A DNA stretch of 64,000 bases, from NCBI RefSeq assembly GCF_001625305.1, contig NW_017802802.1, positions 593,000 through 656,999 on the forward strand, written 5' to 3'. The DNA is from Branchiostoma belcheri (Eukaryota; Chordata; Leptocardii; Amphioxiformes; Branchiostomatidae). The notes beneath the pieces are model-generated. The model was not told the origin of the DNA. It searched no databases and saw nothing but the letters and a program-made list of their open reading frames with translations. A program made the translations under genes and the position numbers. Shown one piece after another: positions 12,541-25,795 of this stretch. Positions within the stretch are counted from its first letter, which is position 1. Each line of letters starts with the position of its first letter.

Positions 12541-13464
12541 CACACAACTGAGGGACTTAAGTATTTTGAAAGGACTGCATGTTAGCCACACTGCTTTGAT
12601 ACTCCGAACAACTCCACCAGAGAGTGCGACCGCTGCTGGGCGACCAAACGTTGGACAGATCGCTCAACAAGTTCTATAAACTAAAAAAAACATTTTTTAC
12701 CTTTGGTATGTTTTGGTGTCTTCTAAATAATATCTTTATATCTTATATTATATTCCAATTATTAAATACAGTTAGGCTCACACAAATCCAATATTGGCCG
12801 TTGTAGGGCGCCTTTCAATAAGGGTACGACCAACGATTTGACAGATCGGTCAACAAATTTCACAGATAAAGAACTTTTTTGTATACGTTTGGTGTGTTTT
12901 GTGTGTTTGTTGTCTTTTATCATCACCATGTCTTTTGAATCATACCTTTATATCTCGTGTAACATGTTCCAACTGTAAAATCAAGGGTCCCACAAATCTA
13001 ACTTTGGTTACTGTAAGGCCGCCATCTACATCTACTTAAAGAGGGCCTAATCAGACGATATTTAGACGCTCTTACCGACTAGACCAGGCCCAGTACTCAC
13101 CCTTGCTATCTCTGCCAAGGCGAAAAAGTGGTGCTTCCTAAATAAGTCTCACTCTGGGGACGAGGTAATTATTAAACGGGGGTCAGGAAGGTCGCCTGAT
13201 GGACGACACCGGTGGAAACATCAAAGCCTGGGACAGAGAATGCGAAATGAGCGGGAAAGGCGGTGAGCGCGCGGCGGAACAATGGTGTCGCCATCACCAA
13301 ATCCCCCGCTGCCCGCCCGCCGCAAATGGCGATCGCGCCTCTCACGGAAGGAGGTGCTTACCGGGACGTTAGGCCGGTAAATGGGTTATAAAACGCCGAT
13401 TTGTGATGTCGGCGCGGAAGGGATGTACATGTACTAGCCCCGGTGTCAGGCGCCGAGAAAGAAA

Positions 13465-13530
13465 TGATTGGATCAGCCAATCAAGCAATCGATTAATTAT
13501 TCGATTAACGCAATTAATTGATAAACAACG
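13465..13530. promoter_or_regulatory. TAAT-rich cluster in Rx intron 2 (b)
   Basis: The cluster runs aatcaagcaatcgattaat, tattcgattaacgcaatt, aattgataaacaa, with paired ATTA/TAAT half-sites in opposite orientations a few bases apart, the arrangement bound by PRD-class homeodomain dimers. It lies just downstream of a GC-rich block (13190-13350) that is unlike the surrounding intron. Candidate enhancer, unproven. Confidence 0.3.
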
Positions 13531-14540
13531 TTGGGGCTGAACTGCCAGAACTCATATTTATGGTGTTTAAGTACGACGACACATGAACCCACGATAAAAT
13601 CATATATTGTCAAAATATCAAATCCCAAAAGATTCTTTAAGAGATCTGATCAAAAATGAAAACAAAAACAATGCGATGGTGTAATATTTCTAAACCTTTA
13701 TCCAGTCAGACAGGAACGCGGACGTGGACAAAATTACTCAGAAGATGGATAAGGACAATTGGAGGCAATTGATTGCCATTTTCTGTGACATTTTCGATAT
13801 TTTGCTCTCTCAGGAGGGCTATCAGAAAAGTGTATAAAATTTGCCTACCTAGAGTAGTAATCAACTTCAATATAAAACACAACACTGTTACTGTAAGTTA
13901 TCTTTGTCTATCTGAGAGGGCCCGACAGAAATGACGGATGGAGACTAAACTTTATGAACGCTGCACTTCTAGATCCATCCCAGGCCACATACATCGCACG
14001 ATGCACAGGTGTCTACGACGTTTATTCTGCGATGATATCACTAAAGTTCGGCTGAAGTTCGTAAGCAGTCTGACCAGATTTAGGCCCCACCAAAAACTGC
14101 CCGGCCGGGCCCCGGTTTGGAAATGTGACTTCGCATAAGCTGGTGAATGACGATGGTGATTCTGTGCACATCGTCGCGGCGGTGACAGCTCGCGTGCGGG
14201 CCGCGGGGCGGGCGGCAGGTCCCTTTAAGTGAGCGGCGCGGCGCGAGTCGGGAAGCATTAGCGGGACAATATAATTCCATTTCTCCTGACGCCTCCGCTC
14301 GTAAAATCTAATCAATCGTCCGGGGGACAGGGCTGACAGGAAGGGACAGGTTCATATGGACGGTGTCAGGCACATGACAGGTCTGTGTCAGGTTCAGGTA
14401 CGGCGTCGACGCTTTATTAAATCTCGTAAAATCTAATCAACCATCCGGGGGACAGGGTGACAGGAATGTGTCAGGTCACTGTCAACACTTCATCATGTCA
14501 TCACGTCATCGCACGTACATGACAAGGACGTGTCACGTGT

Positions 14541-14700
14541 GATGCACTGGCTCAAAAAGGTTCTGGCTTCGAATCCATGACAGGCCCCCAGTGTGGTCTG
14601 CTTGAAAACGGCACTTGACACCTGTTTTCTCTCTCGACTCAAGTGCAAATGAGTTCCTAGCTTCGGTTAGGGACGTCATATTCCTGTCTTGACCTGCTAG
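14541..14700 (+). mobile_element. tRNA-derived SINE copy (degenerate)
   Basis: A degenerate B box (ggttctggcttcgaatccat) is followed by the shared tail ggcacttgacacc ... gactcaagtgcaaatgag ... cttcggttagggacgt. The order and spacing match the copy at 7032-7190. Confidence 0.6.
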
Positions 14701-15142
14701 AAATAAATTAAAATTGAAATTAAGAAATTAAAACAGACAAAAAAGACAGACGATAGAATGGTGGTTTATAAACGTACATATGTATGTGAGAGGACTTCGT
14801 TTCCGGGACAGTGTTTTACAATACTTTAGACCTGCTTTTAGGATTGCAACAAGCGACTGTCCTTTGGACTTCCTACCTTGAATCGTGGGAAAACCTGTAT
14901 CATATCATTATATAAGCACCATTCCCTATCTAAACATCTAAACATTAGCATGTAAGACGTAGTGTTAGACATGGATTTCTAGCGAATCGACTTATGCCGT
15001 GAAACGAAACGACTGTAGCAAATGACAATGTAGCGAAACAACCGGTTACCAATAGCAAAGTACAGACAGACGGACCGGCACTGACTAACTGACCATTTTA
15101 TACTACAACAGCAGCACTACGTCTTCTTGGAGATCCCCCCCT

Positions 15143-15146
<4 letters not shown>

Positions 15147-15222
<76 letters not shown>
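15147..15222. repeat. CA microsatellite
   Basis: A pure (CA)n tract of about 75 bp. The minus-strand Cys/Val frame over it is not a gene. Confidence 0.97.
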
Positions 15223-15225
<3 letters not shown>

Positions 15226-16799
15226 CCAAGGCCTCCAGTTTTTCGTCATGCCATTTTACCATTTTGAGCATGTCATTGTCATTCCTGTCGTTTCCACAGA
15301 GCCTGACAGGCACAGAGCGTGTTCTCTAAATGGAACGTCTCCCGAACCGGCCGGCCATTAATATTGCATCCCCTGCGAAATTCAATTTAATTTACACCGG
15401 GGACGCGAGGAACGCACTTTTAAAAAATTAATAGGAGTTATTAGGAGAGGTAGATTCAATTGTTTACGTCCATCTCGTAAATTTTGTTCCTAGTCGCGAA
15501 TTTCCGGGCTTCCAATGTCAATGTCAATATCGTTCTAAGGAGGCATTCGCCTGGAAGGGAAGTACTGAACACATACCTTTGGAGGGGAACAGGTCATTTC
15601 TCTGACACTGTGTCAAAGACATGGCAATGGACTCTACTGCACGCTTGTCTCTTGTGAAGGTCGTCGTACGATTTTGATGTCTTAGAATTTTCAAACAGTG
15701 TCTGGCAGAACCAGCCACAGACAAGAATCTAAGACCGCCCTATCTGTCTGAATTGACTGGACTGTAACTTGACTGTGCACAAGAATCATAACTGATTTAA
15801 TGCAAGACAAAGTGTTGTGTAATACTAGTAACTAATCAAAGCGCTGTATAAGACTACCAGCTAATTACATGGAATTAGTACAGTCTCCACGTCAAGCCAT
15901 ACAATATCGATAGAGGACACACTATGAAGTGTAAGGCAGAGCGTTCTATAAGACTACTGTCTAGTTGCGTTAATCTATCTAGTACAATCTACACTTGAAT
16001 TCAGACCTATACAATGTTTACAGAAGACATTAGGAGGAGTGGTATATCAATTATACAGCTACATGTGTTGATACATTTACTATGTTATTGTACTTTATCT
16101 TTTTTGCATTGATGCATGCCTGCATGTATATATGTATGTATGTATGTATGGGCCTAGATATACAGAAGTTTTATCGGTACGTGACATGACAAGTGACCTT
16201 ATGACAGCATCACGAAGCTATGGAGAGCATTTCAGTTAGATGTTGTCGTTTCGAACTAGAACACAAAACAACTTCTGTCGTCTAAATGCCAGGTAGTCTC
16301 ATTGTCCAACTACCCCTTGTCACAACGGCCATATTGGTAGAATGATAAGTTACAGGGGTTATCTTACGACCAACGTCTCCATTAACTTAATTACCATCAT
16401 TAATCAGGGCCTTTAAAGTAAAGGCATGCAATGCAATTTCAGGGCGGTAAAACAAAAATATTCTGGATGAGAAAATCTATTTGATATTGACCTCTACTGC
16501 CATTTCTTATCCCACTTTCGTTATCATTTCATATATACAGTTGATAACACAATCAGTGCAGCCTGTAAATTCCCTAGCAAGTCTGCCATTTCCTTAGTAT
16601 AACCTGTATGTCCTTAAAGTTACGTCAGTAACAGAAGATTAAGTGTTTTAGCCACAGTTAATTTGGATCCAGATACTTTATCCATTTCCCAAGGAAATTC
16701 CATTTTAGCAGTCTCCAAGCAGGCTTAGACTTCGTGGTATTTTGGTGTGCTTTATGCGTTTTTCTCGGGATTTTTTTACTTGTATTTTTTTCGCCATCC

Positions 16800-16880
16800 T
16801 TCGGGCGTATAGACAATGGTGCTGTCTTGCAATTTGGTCTTGCAGCCACCAGAGGATCTGCTTGGGAATTATCATCTTAG
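16800..16880 (+). mobile_element. MITE-like fragment ending in TCTGCTTGGGAATTA
   Basis: It has the family phrase gtgctgtcttgcaatttgg, then cttgcagccaccagaggatctgcttgggaatta. It is related to the fragments at 8516, 42600 and 43950. Confidence 0.5.
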
Positions 16881-17582
16881 TACTCGGTATGCGTTCTTTT
16901 AGTCTTGTTGTCCTTTTTCATGTTCATTTTCCTTCATAGCGTGCCTACAGACGATCACACATTAATCTTTCATTCATTCATCATCATCGTTATTACAATA
17001 TCCGGCAACAGCACTGACGAGACTAATTAGATTTCAGGATATCATGAATATAAGATCAGGAGAGGCTTTGTGACCATTGACACTACCATTGGAACCACAC
17101 GAACTACCAGACGGCGAGGGAGAAATATCACTCAATGAACCAAAGAATTTGTTCCATAAAACGAAAATATGACGGCACGCATGCCCTCTGAAACAATCCG
17201 TGCCTGTAATGACTTGTACGTTTTAACCTATATTTTATCATAAGCCCTGGTGTTAGCGTTAGCCCACAAATACACAATAGTCATACAGGACTAACGATAT
17301 ACAATGAACGTAATGATGATGTGATTATACATTTATGAATGCCAGATGAGAATACAAAGGACTGCGACTGCATTAAAGCTGGATAGTTTAAATTATACAA
17401 CACTCTCATGACCAATTCATGGAGAATGAAATCCAAACAAGCCCAGGTTCTTTACTACCATTCGGAAAGCCGAGTCATGTCATGCAATGCGACAACATAA
17501 CAATGGATGTTCAGTTTTCGGTTTATTTCTTTTAATACCAGCAGCAACGAACGGTCAATGGCCTGCTCTTCACGTAACCCGG

Positions 17583-17790
17583 GTAGCCTCTACCAGGCTT
17601 CAGAGGCGGTTGGAAAGAGTAGAATTGGCCAATTAGGCAGATAACATGTTAGAAAAGTTAGTTCGCAACAAGCTACAGTTTGCTGTTCTGAACTGTACTT
17701 CTTTAGAGGGCTAACTCCCCTATCAAATTATCTATTTGGCCAATTTCTACTCTGTGCAGACGCCTTTGAAGCCTGGGAGAGGCAAAGATA
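17583..17790. mobile_element. TIR MITE, AGCCTCTACCAGGCTTC family
   Basis: The left end reads gtagcctctaccaggcttc, followed by gagtagaattggccaatt. The right end reads as the near reverse complement: ggccaatttctactc, then ttgaagcctgggagaggc. Length is about 205 bp. The same pair of ends is seen at 37454-37630, 40511-41003, 41901-42089 and 45711-45858. Confidence 0.7.
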
Positions 17791-20317
17791 TAATGTCCCA
17801 CAAATGTCCCAAAACATTGCTACACACATAAGGTAAACGTTGTTCGAAAAAAAATGGCTGCTAACCGTAATCATATACTTTTATTAGCATTTTTAAAGCA
17901 TTATTGTCAGAGGAGAGCATCTACATAATGATCACCAGACAATGACAGGTTGGCCATGTTTTCTTTTATTATTAATATTTTCCTGAAACAATACGAGCAG
18001 CACAACAAGCAAGTCAAAGATAGTACTAGTATGTCTCCATCAAAACACAGTCAAAGTGTTGTGGTTTAAACCTAGGCCCACATTTAAATTTTTTCCTCAG
18101 GTGTTCCACATGGTAACATTCTAGGACCTCAACCTATCGTATTATATCAATATCAATAACCAAGGACTATCAATCTACCTCAGACATGTATCAAACAAGG
18201 TCAGAATAAAAACACGGTAGTGTATGTACCTACAAACATGTCTCAACTTTCAAAATATCTGTTCATAATATAAATATCTGTGCTAAAATGATTGATGGAT
18301 TTATCCATAACTTTAATGAATGAATGGGCGGATTTTTTCATCAGGATGTCAATAACATTAGCGTTAATAGACTCGAACGTCAATAACATGAGCGTTGATC
18401 TGTTCCATGACTGCCATCATCTATTATCATTGTTTCTCCTTTGAACGTAGACCTTTTAAATGACTGCTAGGTTATTGTAGCAAGTTGAACTTTAATAGAA
18501 ACAAAGTCTCTTTTCTGTCTTCTGTCACTGCACCACAACAAAAACAACACCAGCTGTCAAGGATGTCTTTATACAGAAATTGGATTCCTGCCAATAAACT
18601 TCTGAAACATCACAATCCAGAACAAAGGAATGGTCCAAGATCCTTTAGTGAGACGGATACAGTTCTGACAAAAGTGTGCACAGTGAACAATTCCTCGATA
18701 GGTCAGACAAAATGCCAGCGTGACATCCGTTAGGACTAATGGTCCATCTGACATGGCTTACAACAAAGGTCTCCTGACGTCCCCTCACTTTCACACAAAC
18801 TGTATTATTTCTAGGATTTGATGTACGACCACCTCATTGATTATAATGGCGTTATCTATAGCTCTGATTTATGTGCAGACGTCAGTGAATTATTGTATTG
18901 AGCTGCTGCCAGTCAGTTAGCGTGGAACCACAGGTTTATGTAACAATCAGAGAGGTGAACTTTTGACGCCATTCTGTTCTAATGATCCTAATGGTCTGTA
19001 TTTCAACTAAAGCCTTTGTTCATTTAGAGCCTTACTCCATTGTTCTTCATAGGCTACGTTTTGAAAAAAAAAACACCTGAAGTTCTCGAATGTCAAAATG
19101 TCGAACAGTTTTTATATATTTGTATGATTAACATCACCTGTAACTGTTACACGAATTGCTCCTCTGAAATGCTGCACTTCTGAAACCAAATAAAGATTGA
19201 AATATTAATTTTTCATTCCAAAGAAAATGATACATCAGATGAAAGTACATCCAACGTTATTTTAGGGCGACAAAAAAAAATATTCTGGATGAGGATTATA
19301 TTTGAAGCATTTGAAAAAGTCCAAAACAAGCGACGTGAGGATTCCGGCGTACCACCGGGATTTTTGGGGTACCACTAATAAATAGTTAGAACCAGCCTAC
19401 AGTACGAAACAAGCAACTGTTTTCCGTTGGCGACATCGCATTTTTGCCTCACAGATGGGGCAGGGTTCTTTCAATTTAACTAGGGTTGTTTCAATTTAAC
19501 TACATTTTTAAAAAATGACCAGAAATTTTACTGCCCTGAAATCGCGTTGGGTGCCTTTAACACAGCTCCCTATGACAGATGACACTCGGTGCCCCTTGTC
19601 TGAACCCCGCACACCTTCATGACTCCAGAGGGTGTTACGTTATTGTTCAGCAAACTTCTGACATTTACACACAGAGGGTCTTCCAAACAATCACTTCACA
19701 AGTCCTAATTTGTAAATAAAGCCCACTGCGACAATAGAATTATCATCTATCAATCCCCTGTCGGTCACGAATAATAATCCATGGCTTTTTAATTCCCGTC
19801 ATTTACGGAGAAAATGAGGCCATTATTGGGTAAAGGTCGCTCACACCGCCAGTGAGAACGGCTAATTGTTTTCTCACACATTGTGCGTTTGTTGTAACAC
19901 AATTGGTAATTTGGTGTCGCTGCACATCTGGGGTCGGCGCAGCATGTCGGCAGAACGTACTGTACGTTACCTGCAGAAAACGCGCCTTGTGTTGTACATA
20001 GCACTTCAGCAGAACGCCATGTTTAAGTCGTATTCGTATTGAAATGTTCTGTGGGATATCTTCTCAAGAGGCAAAGTTCTGATGCAACGTTGACCAAATA
20101 TCCAACGAAAACCGCGATGTGCAAAATGACTAATAAATTGGTGGACGTACCGACTACTAAGTATCTGATGTCTGCCCAGAAAAGAACAAGAAATAGTCAT
20201 GCCTTCAAGTACTGGAGTTATCAACCAAGGATTAAGATGACAGAATACATTGTACAGTCTTTCAAAACATCTGTTCAAGAATTGACATGTGTCAAAATGA
20301 TTGTTTGAAGGATCTAT

Positions 20318-20400
20318 CCATAACTTTAATAAATAAATAAAAGACCTCTACTGTACGTTTATGCTCTTACAAGCTAAGTATGGGTCCTTGTGATGAAGCA
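20318..20400 (-). mobile_element. LINE/SINE 3'-tail-like repeat
   Basis: The (AATA)n tract is followed by aaaagacctctactgtacg and a gctaagtatgggtcc segment. This matches the 5' side (in + orientation) of the insertions at 40551 and 43671. The reverse complement reads as a CAATAAAGGTCT(TCATT)n-type 3' end, typical of 5'-truncated non-LTR elements. Confidence 0.5.
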
Positions 20401-20825
20401 GCCTTCAGGTACAATTACAATCATATATATATATATTTGTGTCATATCTTACTACATCTACAGTAGCTAATGTATACTAGGGTGTACAGGTTCAACTTCT
20501 CCTATCTCACTGCTGTAAATGTACGAACAACTCATTTCATACTTTTCCCTCACTTTTTATCAGAAAAATTTAAACACCAATTAACTAGAGTCTTGGGGGG
20601 GGGAGGGACTTGCTGTTTTTGTTCTCCGTGGACATTCCAACCTACGGAAATCATCGTTACAATCATGTCTCCGCCTTTGTGGTCCCTCATAAATTATGGA
20701 GGTCCGGAGACAGAAATGATGGCATAATTCACATACAGGGCATAGTTTGTACCGTGTCAGCTGGGCGGCTGGATGTAATTGATCCCCTCCTGTCAAATAA
20801 AGGGTTATTAAAAGGCTTTAGAGCT

Positions 20826-21041
20826 GATGAGGTTATGATGATATATCACACACAGGCAATTAATATAATTGTGTTGGGACCACTTGAAGTGTGTTTTACT
20901 TTTGTAATCTTGGAAACAGTGAATTTTGGGTTGATATGAAATGATATCGATAATGAGGTATTCGTTGATGAGGTTATGATGATATATCACACACAGGCAA
21001 TTAATATAATTGTGTTGGGACCACTTGAAGTGTGTTTTACT
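20826..21041. repeat. 75-bp block duplicated 141 bp apart
   Basis: 20826-20900 and 20967-21041 are identical by eye over 75 bases (gatgaggttatgatgatata ... cacttgaagtgtgttttact). Between them are 66 bases of unrelated sequence. This is a recent local duplication in Rx intron 2. Confidence 0.85.
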
Positions 21042-22339
21042 CGCAACAGAGAGTTAAGTAGAAATGAGTTGATATCGGGAAAAATTCATTATTGCTTGAA
21101 ATCACCCGTTTGTTGATCATGACTGCGAAAATGACATGTGAGCTGTCCACGCTTTCGAACGCCAGGTAAATAATAGCTCTGCTAACACATACAAGATACC
21201 CATACTATCTGTTAACATGTATTATCACACAAAAACAGCTTTGTAACTTGAAGCGTTGCTAAGCGACTAAAGTAACAATTGTTACGTTTGTTTATAAACA
21301 GAAATTGTACCTTATCGCAGGCTCAGGAATAATCGTGCGTTGTTTCAGTGAAACGTGTATTTCTGACGATAACACCAGGCGATGTTTTGTTAGGTTGGAT
21401 TTAAAAAAGAACACCAACAACGTTAACAATCCGATCATTCATTTGTTGACAAATGAATCTGTATGTATCAGTATAGCCAGTATATCTCCTCTGTACATCT
21501 GTTTTATTTTGGTGTCACCAGCACCCCTATTGTACTTGTTCGTACAAAATCTGGCCTAATCAAATTTGCAAGACAGTATCACTGGCTGGCTAGTATCCGA
21601 CACTTGGCTAGCGAAAACAAGATACCGTACAAAAAAGAGGACCCGATATGCGCGCGATTAAAACGCCTAGAACACGTCGAAAACAAGTCGAATCCTACCC
21701 CACTGCTTGAAGAGTACACGTAGCAGATGTAAGTTTTCACTGACAACTCCTGCCACTAACAGGGATGACAAGTGGGGTAGACTTGAACACATGTTCCATA
21801 GAATTTAATCTTTATGTGAGCCCATTCGATCAGTATAATTGGCTTCTTCTGAGAGCGCATTTGGGAATGATTATTTCATAATTGGATGGGGAGTTTGGGA
21901 GGGTTTGAGGGGCGTGTGGTTTTGTCTGGGTAGGGTCAGGTATAACGGCCGGTGAAGAAGATATGAACATATCAAATTCTGCATGTACAATTTGTGAGCT
22001 AGGATCCACCAGGCATATCTACGGGGATGTAGGCAGTAGAATTCTTGAGAAGTTATACTGTTTTAGATAAGAAGGATGGGATATTCACGACCGAGAGGAC
22101 GTTCCTGACCGGCGCATGGTATCTACTGCTATATATTAAACATACTATGAGACTAGCCTACCTTACAAAGACTATGTACGTATTATGGGATGAGATGTGC
22201 ACCATGCTGGGCGGAACAATGGAGATGAAATTGACAGGTGGCATGGGGATCTGTAATTTTCCGCAGAATTGACGAATTTTGGGATCACTTTATCCATGAA
22301 ACCGATCATACTCGCTAATATGACAGGCTGCCCATATCT

Positions 22340-22480
22340 GAATCACCTGTCACGCATAGCCGAATATGGCCTCCCGAACTCCCGGCCCACCAGCCATGGT
22401 TAGGGGTAGGCCTAGGTTGGCTGGTGTTCGGCGAGGTCTGCTGCTATCGACTGCGCCGATCGAATTCGAATGTTTCAAAA
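22340..22480. repeat. Dispersed repeat (CACGCATAGCCGAATATGGCC type)
   Basis: Related segments occur at 8260-8490 and, more diverged, at 31020-31270. They share tcac-ca-agc-aatatgacctcc, ggtaggcctaggttggctgg/ggtcgggagtaggtcggg, and a tgtttcaaa phrase. The family is unknown. Confidence 0.45.
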
Positions 22481-23113
22481 TCTTGCCGTAAAGTATGCAA
22501 TGGTTAGTGAACAACTTCTTAAAACTAATACTCAACTAACATTGGTATTTTTCCTGCTACAAGCGGACCCCCCAACCCCCGCACAAAAAACACTCTTCTT
22601 CCCCTAATGTGACAGGGTATTGTTGTGGAATTCCTTAATTGACAAGCGTGGTTCTTCCAACGATGGCCCAAAACCTGCGACAAGAAGCGACCTGTCACAC
22701 TTATCAACCTGTGCGTCCAAAGGACCTAATGTCATGGAAGGGAACGAATTAGCGTCGTACAAAGGAGCTGTCAATCACGTTCTTATGGCGCCTTTTAGCA
22801 TTACTGGAGCGCTGACGAGCTGCTGAAATAATTGGGGATTTCTTTCACTCAGAAAGACGGTTGGGTTCTGCGAATTTTGTGGACAGCAAAACACTTGAGA
22901 TGGATAATTGAGTCACCGTTGTTACCGTCCTCTCTTGTTAACGTTGAGTGCAATTTGTTCATTTTAACAGCCTGTACTGATGTTCACGTGTAGAGAAGAT
23001 TTGAGAAAAACAAAAACAGAAGAATTTTCGAGCTAAAACTAATACTTCTTACAAAAGCACCTCCTATTTTGATCAAATGTTGATTTTCGAAGATACATCC
23101 ATCTTCGAAAGAT

Positions 23114-23352
<239 letters not shown>

Positions 23353-24121
23353 AACACACATTTATTCAGCTCCAACATTAGCCCGCACACCGGAAGCATT
23401 AAGGCAATCTTCTGCGTTTTTCACCGCAGAATTCTCCCCAATTCTGACAAGTAGATGCTTATCTTAATGCGATTACCCTGTTTTCCGGGTCACACCTTTA
23501 GGACTGTACAATGTGCAGTGTGTGTGCGGCTTTGTTTCAGTGAAAAGCACGAACTGTCGTAAATTTGTGGCTATTTACAGACAATGTGGTGTTGACAAAT
23601 CGGAACGTACAGAAGTATACAAACTACGGGCAGATACACGATATACCATTCAATTATATATGTTAAAGTTATTAAGAGCTAGTTCCTACGGTACACTAAA
23701 TACTACATTCTAAAAATACACATTCAGCTAGACCTTTGAGGCAGTGGAATATGAATTCGCCTACTGTCTTCTATGATATGTGTTTGGTACGGCATACCGA
23801 CCTTCAGTTTACTCCAAAAATCGACAAAGATTTGTGGCCTTTAATGAATTTCTAAGCCTTACCATAACGCTTTATAAACATCTATGATCTCTTGGGTAGC
23901 GTGAAAAGATAAGTTCCACGGGTGGTTCCACCACCTTTCCACTAGAGAATGTGACCAAGAATCAGGAAGATCGCTCAACGAATTTCAAAGACAAAGAACG
24001 ATTTTTTGGCTTGTTTTTTAAACCATACTTTTAAATCCTGTCTCATATTTCGATCATAAAACCAAGGGTGACAGAAATCCAGACTGCCCTATTGACCATG
24101 TTCTCCCCTGCCGTCCCCCAG

Positions 24122-24529
24122 GTGTGGTTCCAGAACCGCCGTGCCAAGTGGCGGCGGCAGGAGAAGATGGAGGCGCAGACCATGAAGCTGCACGACTACC
24201 CCATGGCGGCGCTCAACCACGTGCGGAACCCGGAGCGCGCCTCCCTGGCCGCCAACCTGCCGGTGGACCCCTGGATGACCGCTCCCATCGCCAGCGCCGC
24301 CGCCATCTCTGGCTTCCCCCTCTCCCCGACCACCTCCGGCATAGCCTCCAACTCGGTCTTCGCGGCGTCGCTGCTGTCCTCCGCCACCCTGCCAGCGATG
24401 TTCCCCATAGCCTCGCTCCCAGACCTCGCCAAAGTGGCCCCGGACAGCAGAAGCGCCAGCGTAGCCGCCCTCAGGATGCGTGCTAAGGAGCACCTCGAGT
24501 CTATGGGGAAGATGTTCCCGTACTCATGA
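24122..24529 (+). CDS. Rx: Rx/Rax retinal homeobox, coding exon 3
   Basis: Starts in phase 0 after the acceptor ccgtcccccag. It gives homeodomain residues 47 onward (VWFQNRRAKWRRQEKMEAQ), including recognition-helix Q50 and N51, then Ala/Pro/Ser-rich sequence. The C-terminal OAR motif is DSRSASVAALRMRAKEHLES, ending with GKMFPYS before the TGA at 24527-24529. The OAR motif is a regulatory tail of Rx, Arx, Otp and other PRD proteins. This exon contributes 135 aa. It is rich in C-ending codons, unlike the AT-rich flanks, as expected of coding DNA. A candidate AATAAA lies at 25790, about 1.26 kb downstream. Rx is favoured over other PRD genes because [41 protein letters not shown] and the octapeptide all match Rx. 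Confidence 0.95.
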   Translation: MWFQNRRAKWRRQEKMEAQTMKLHDYPMAALNHVRNPERASLAANLPVDPWMTAPIASAAAISGFPLSPTTSGIASNSVFAASLLSSATLPAMFPIASLPDLAKVAPDSRSASVAALRMRAKEHLESMGKMFPYS

Positions 24530-25002
24530 GTCAGTTTGAAACTCTGTTGAGAGACCCAAGACAAGTTTCAACGACAGAAGGCAGGAATATTAATCCAACG
24601 ATTACACATGTTCCAAATGTGCAATGATGAGGGTTGTGCCATTTTGTGTTGTCCTTGCACGAACTTGAACAGGATATTTCACTCAGTACTATGTATTTGG
24701 TGTATCTCTTCCCGTGCAATTTCGTCGTCTGGTGCACTGTGTGAAAATTTCACTTCATTATTTTCGCTGCATGAAATCCGTCATCGAAGCAAACCTTAAA
24801 CATCTGTAAAGTTGTGTAATTTCCGTCGACTGAAAAACGGAAACTTTCCATATGCTTTAAGGTACGCTTAAATATATGATTTCACACAGTACTATTCTCC
24901 TTTAGTATTCTTTCCCTATATAGCTAGCATATTCATTTTTCTCTGCTACGTACTCTCTTTTTCGTTTCTGTCATATACATGTTCTTTCTATTCCCTTGAA
25001 AA

Positions 25003-25024
25003 GATCTGCCTGGAGATTACATCG
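25003..25024 (+). repeat. MITE-like end (AGATCTGCCTGGAGATTAC)
   Basis: A diverged copy of the TAATCTCCAAGCAGATCT terminal motif, in the reversed orientation. No matching left end was found nearby. Confidence 0.35.
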
Positions 25025-25209
25025 GGCAAATTTCAATCGCTAATCTTTCCTTTCTTTCCAACTTCGTCGCCTTCCTTTCTTCTTGTAACCAAAACACGTT
25101 TGCCTGTGATGAGAATTGTTCAACATAAATCAGGACTATATATTGTAAAATGAAGTATTCTTCCTTGAAGTGTTGTGTACAATATTGTGCCTTGGTGATG
25201 TCGTTATGG

Positions 25210-25400
25210 CGTCAGTACAGTACGTCGGCAGAACGTACTGCGCCTGTGCGAAACCTGCAAGGTATTGAGTATAACACTGCGGTAGAACGCACGGCTCATT
25301 TAAGGTCGTATTCGCGTATCCAAGGATGAAGCGGGCAAACCTTTCGCTCAGTAGCAGTACGAGTATGTTCTGCCGACGTACTCGTCAGTACTTGGTTGGG
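25210..25400. repeat. Dispersed repeat with GTCGGCAGAACGTACTG core
   Basis: The segment gtcggcagaacgtactg, then gcggtagaacgcacggctc, then aaggtcgtattcgcg, parallels 19940-20040 (gtcggcagaacgtactgtac ... cagcagaacgccatg ... aagtcgtattcg). Near 25350-25390 the core recurs inverted (tgttctgccgacgtactcg), so the element may be fold-back. The family is unknown. Confidence 0.5.
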
Positions 25401-25789
25401 TCGTCTTCTCCAAGTCGTTGTAATATAGATCATATGTAAAGCATGAAGTGCAATATATTGTTAAAGATAAGCTGTTTCTGTTGTGTTTGTTTGAATGTTG
25501 CATTTTCCGACAATCAGTAAGTACTACACAAGACTATGATTCTGTGAAAAAGATTTTGTTATATATTGTGTTTTGTGGATTCCTTTTTAAAAATATCACC
25601 TGCCAGTCTGCAAGATACTCACAAAGAAAACTTTGAGGAAGACTTTATAAATGATTCGACATATAAAAAATTACACAAGGTCTTAAGTTAATCAACAGGT
25701 TCGATAAAACACGTTCACATATCACTTTAACAGTTCACCATAGCCAAAGGTAGGGGCGGTCTTTATACCAGGTATCGTGGGCAGGACTG

Positions 25790-25795
25790 AATAAA
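25790..25795 (+). terminator. Rx: Candidate Rx polyadenylation signal
   Basis: AATAAA, about 1.26 kb after the Rx stop codon and the first canonical hexamer I noticed downstream. Support is positional only. Confidence 0.3.

Noticed and set aside
21463..21723. 86-codon open frame ending in a Lys/Glu-rich segment
   Set aside because: No splice sites or domain recognised and it lies in Rx intron 2. It may be a decayed fragment, but nothing supports a gene.
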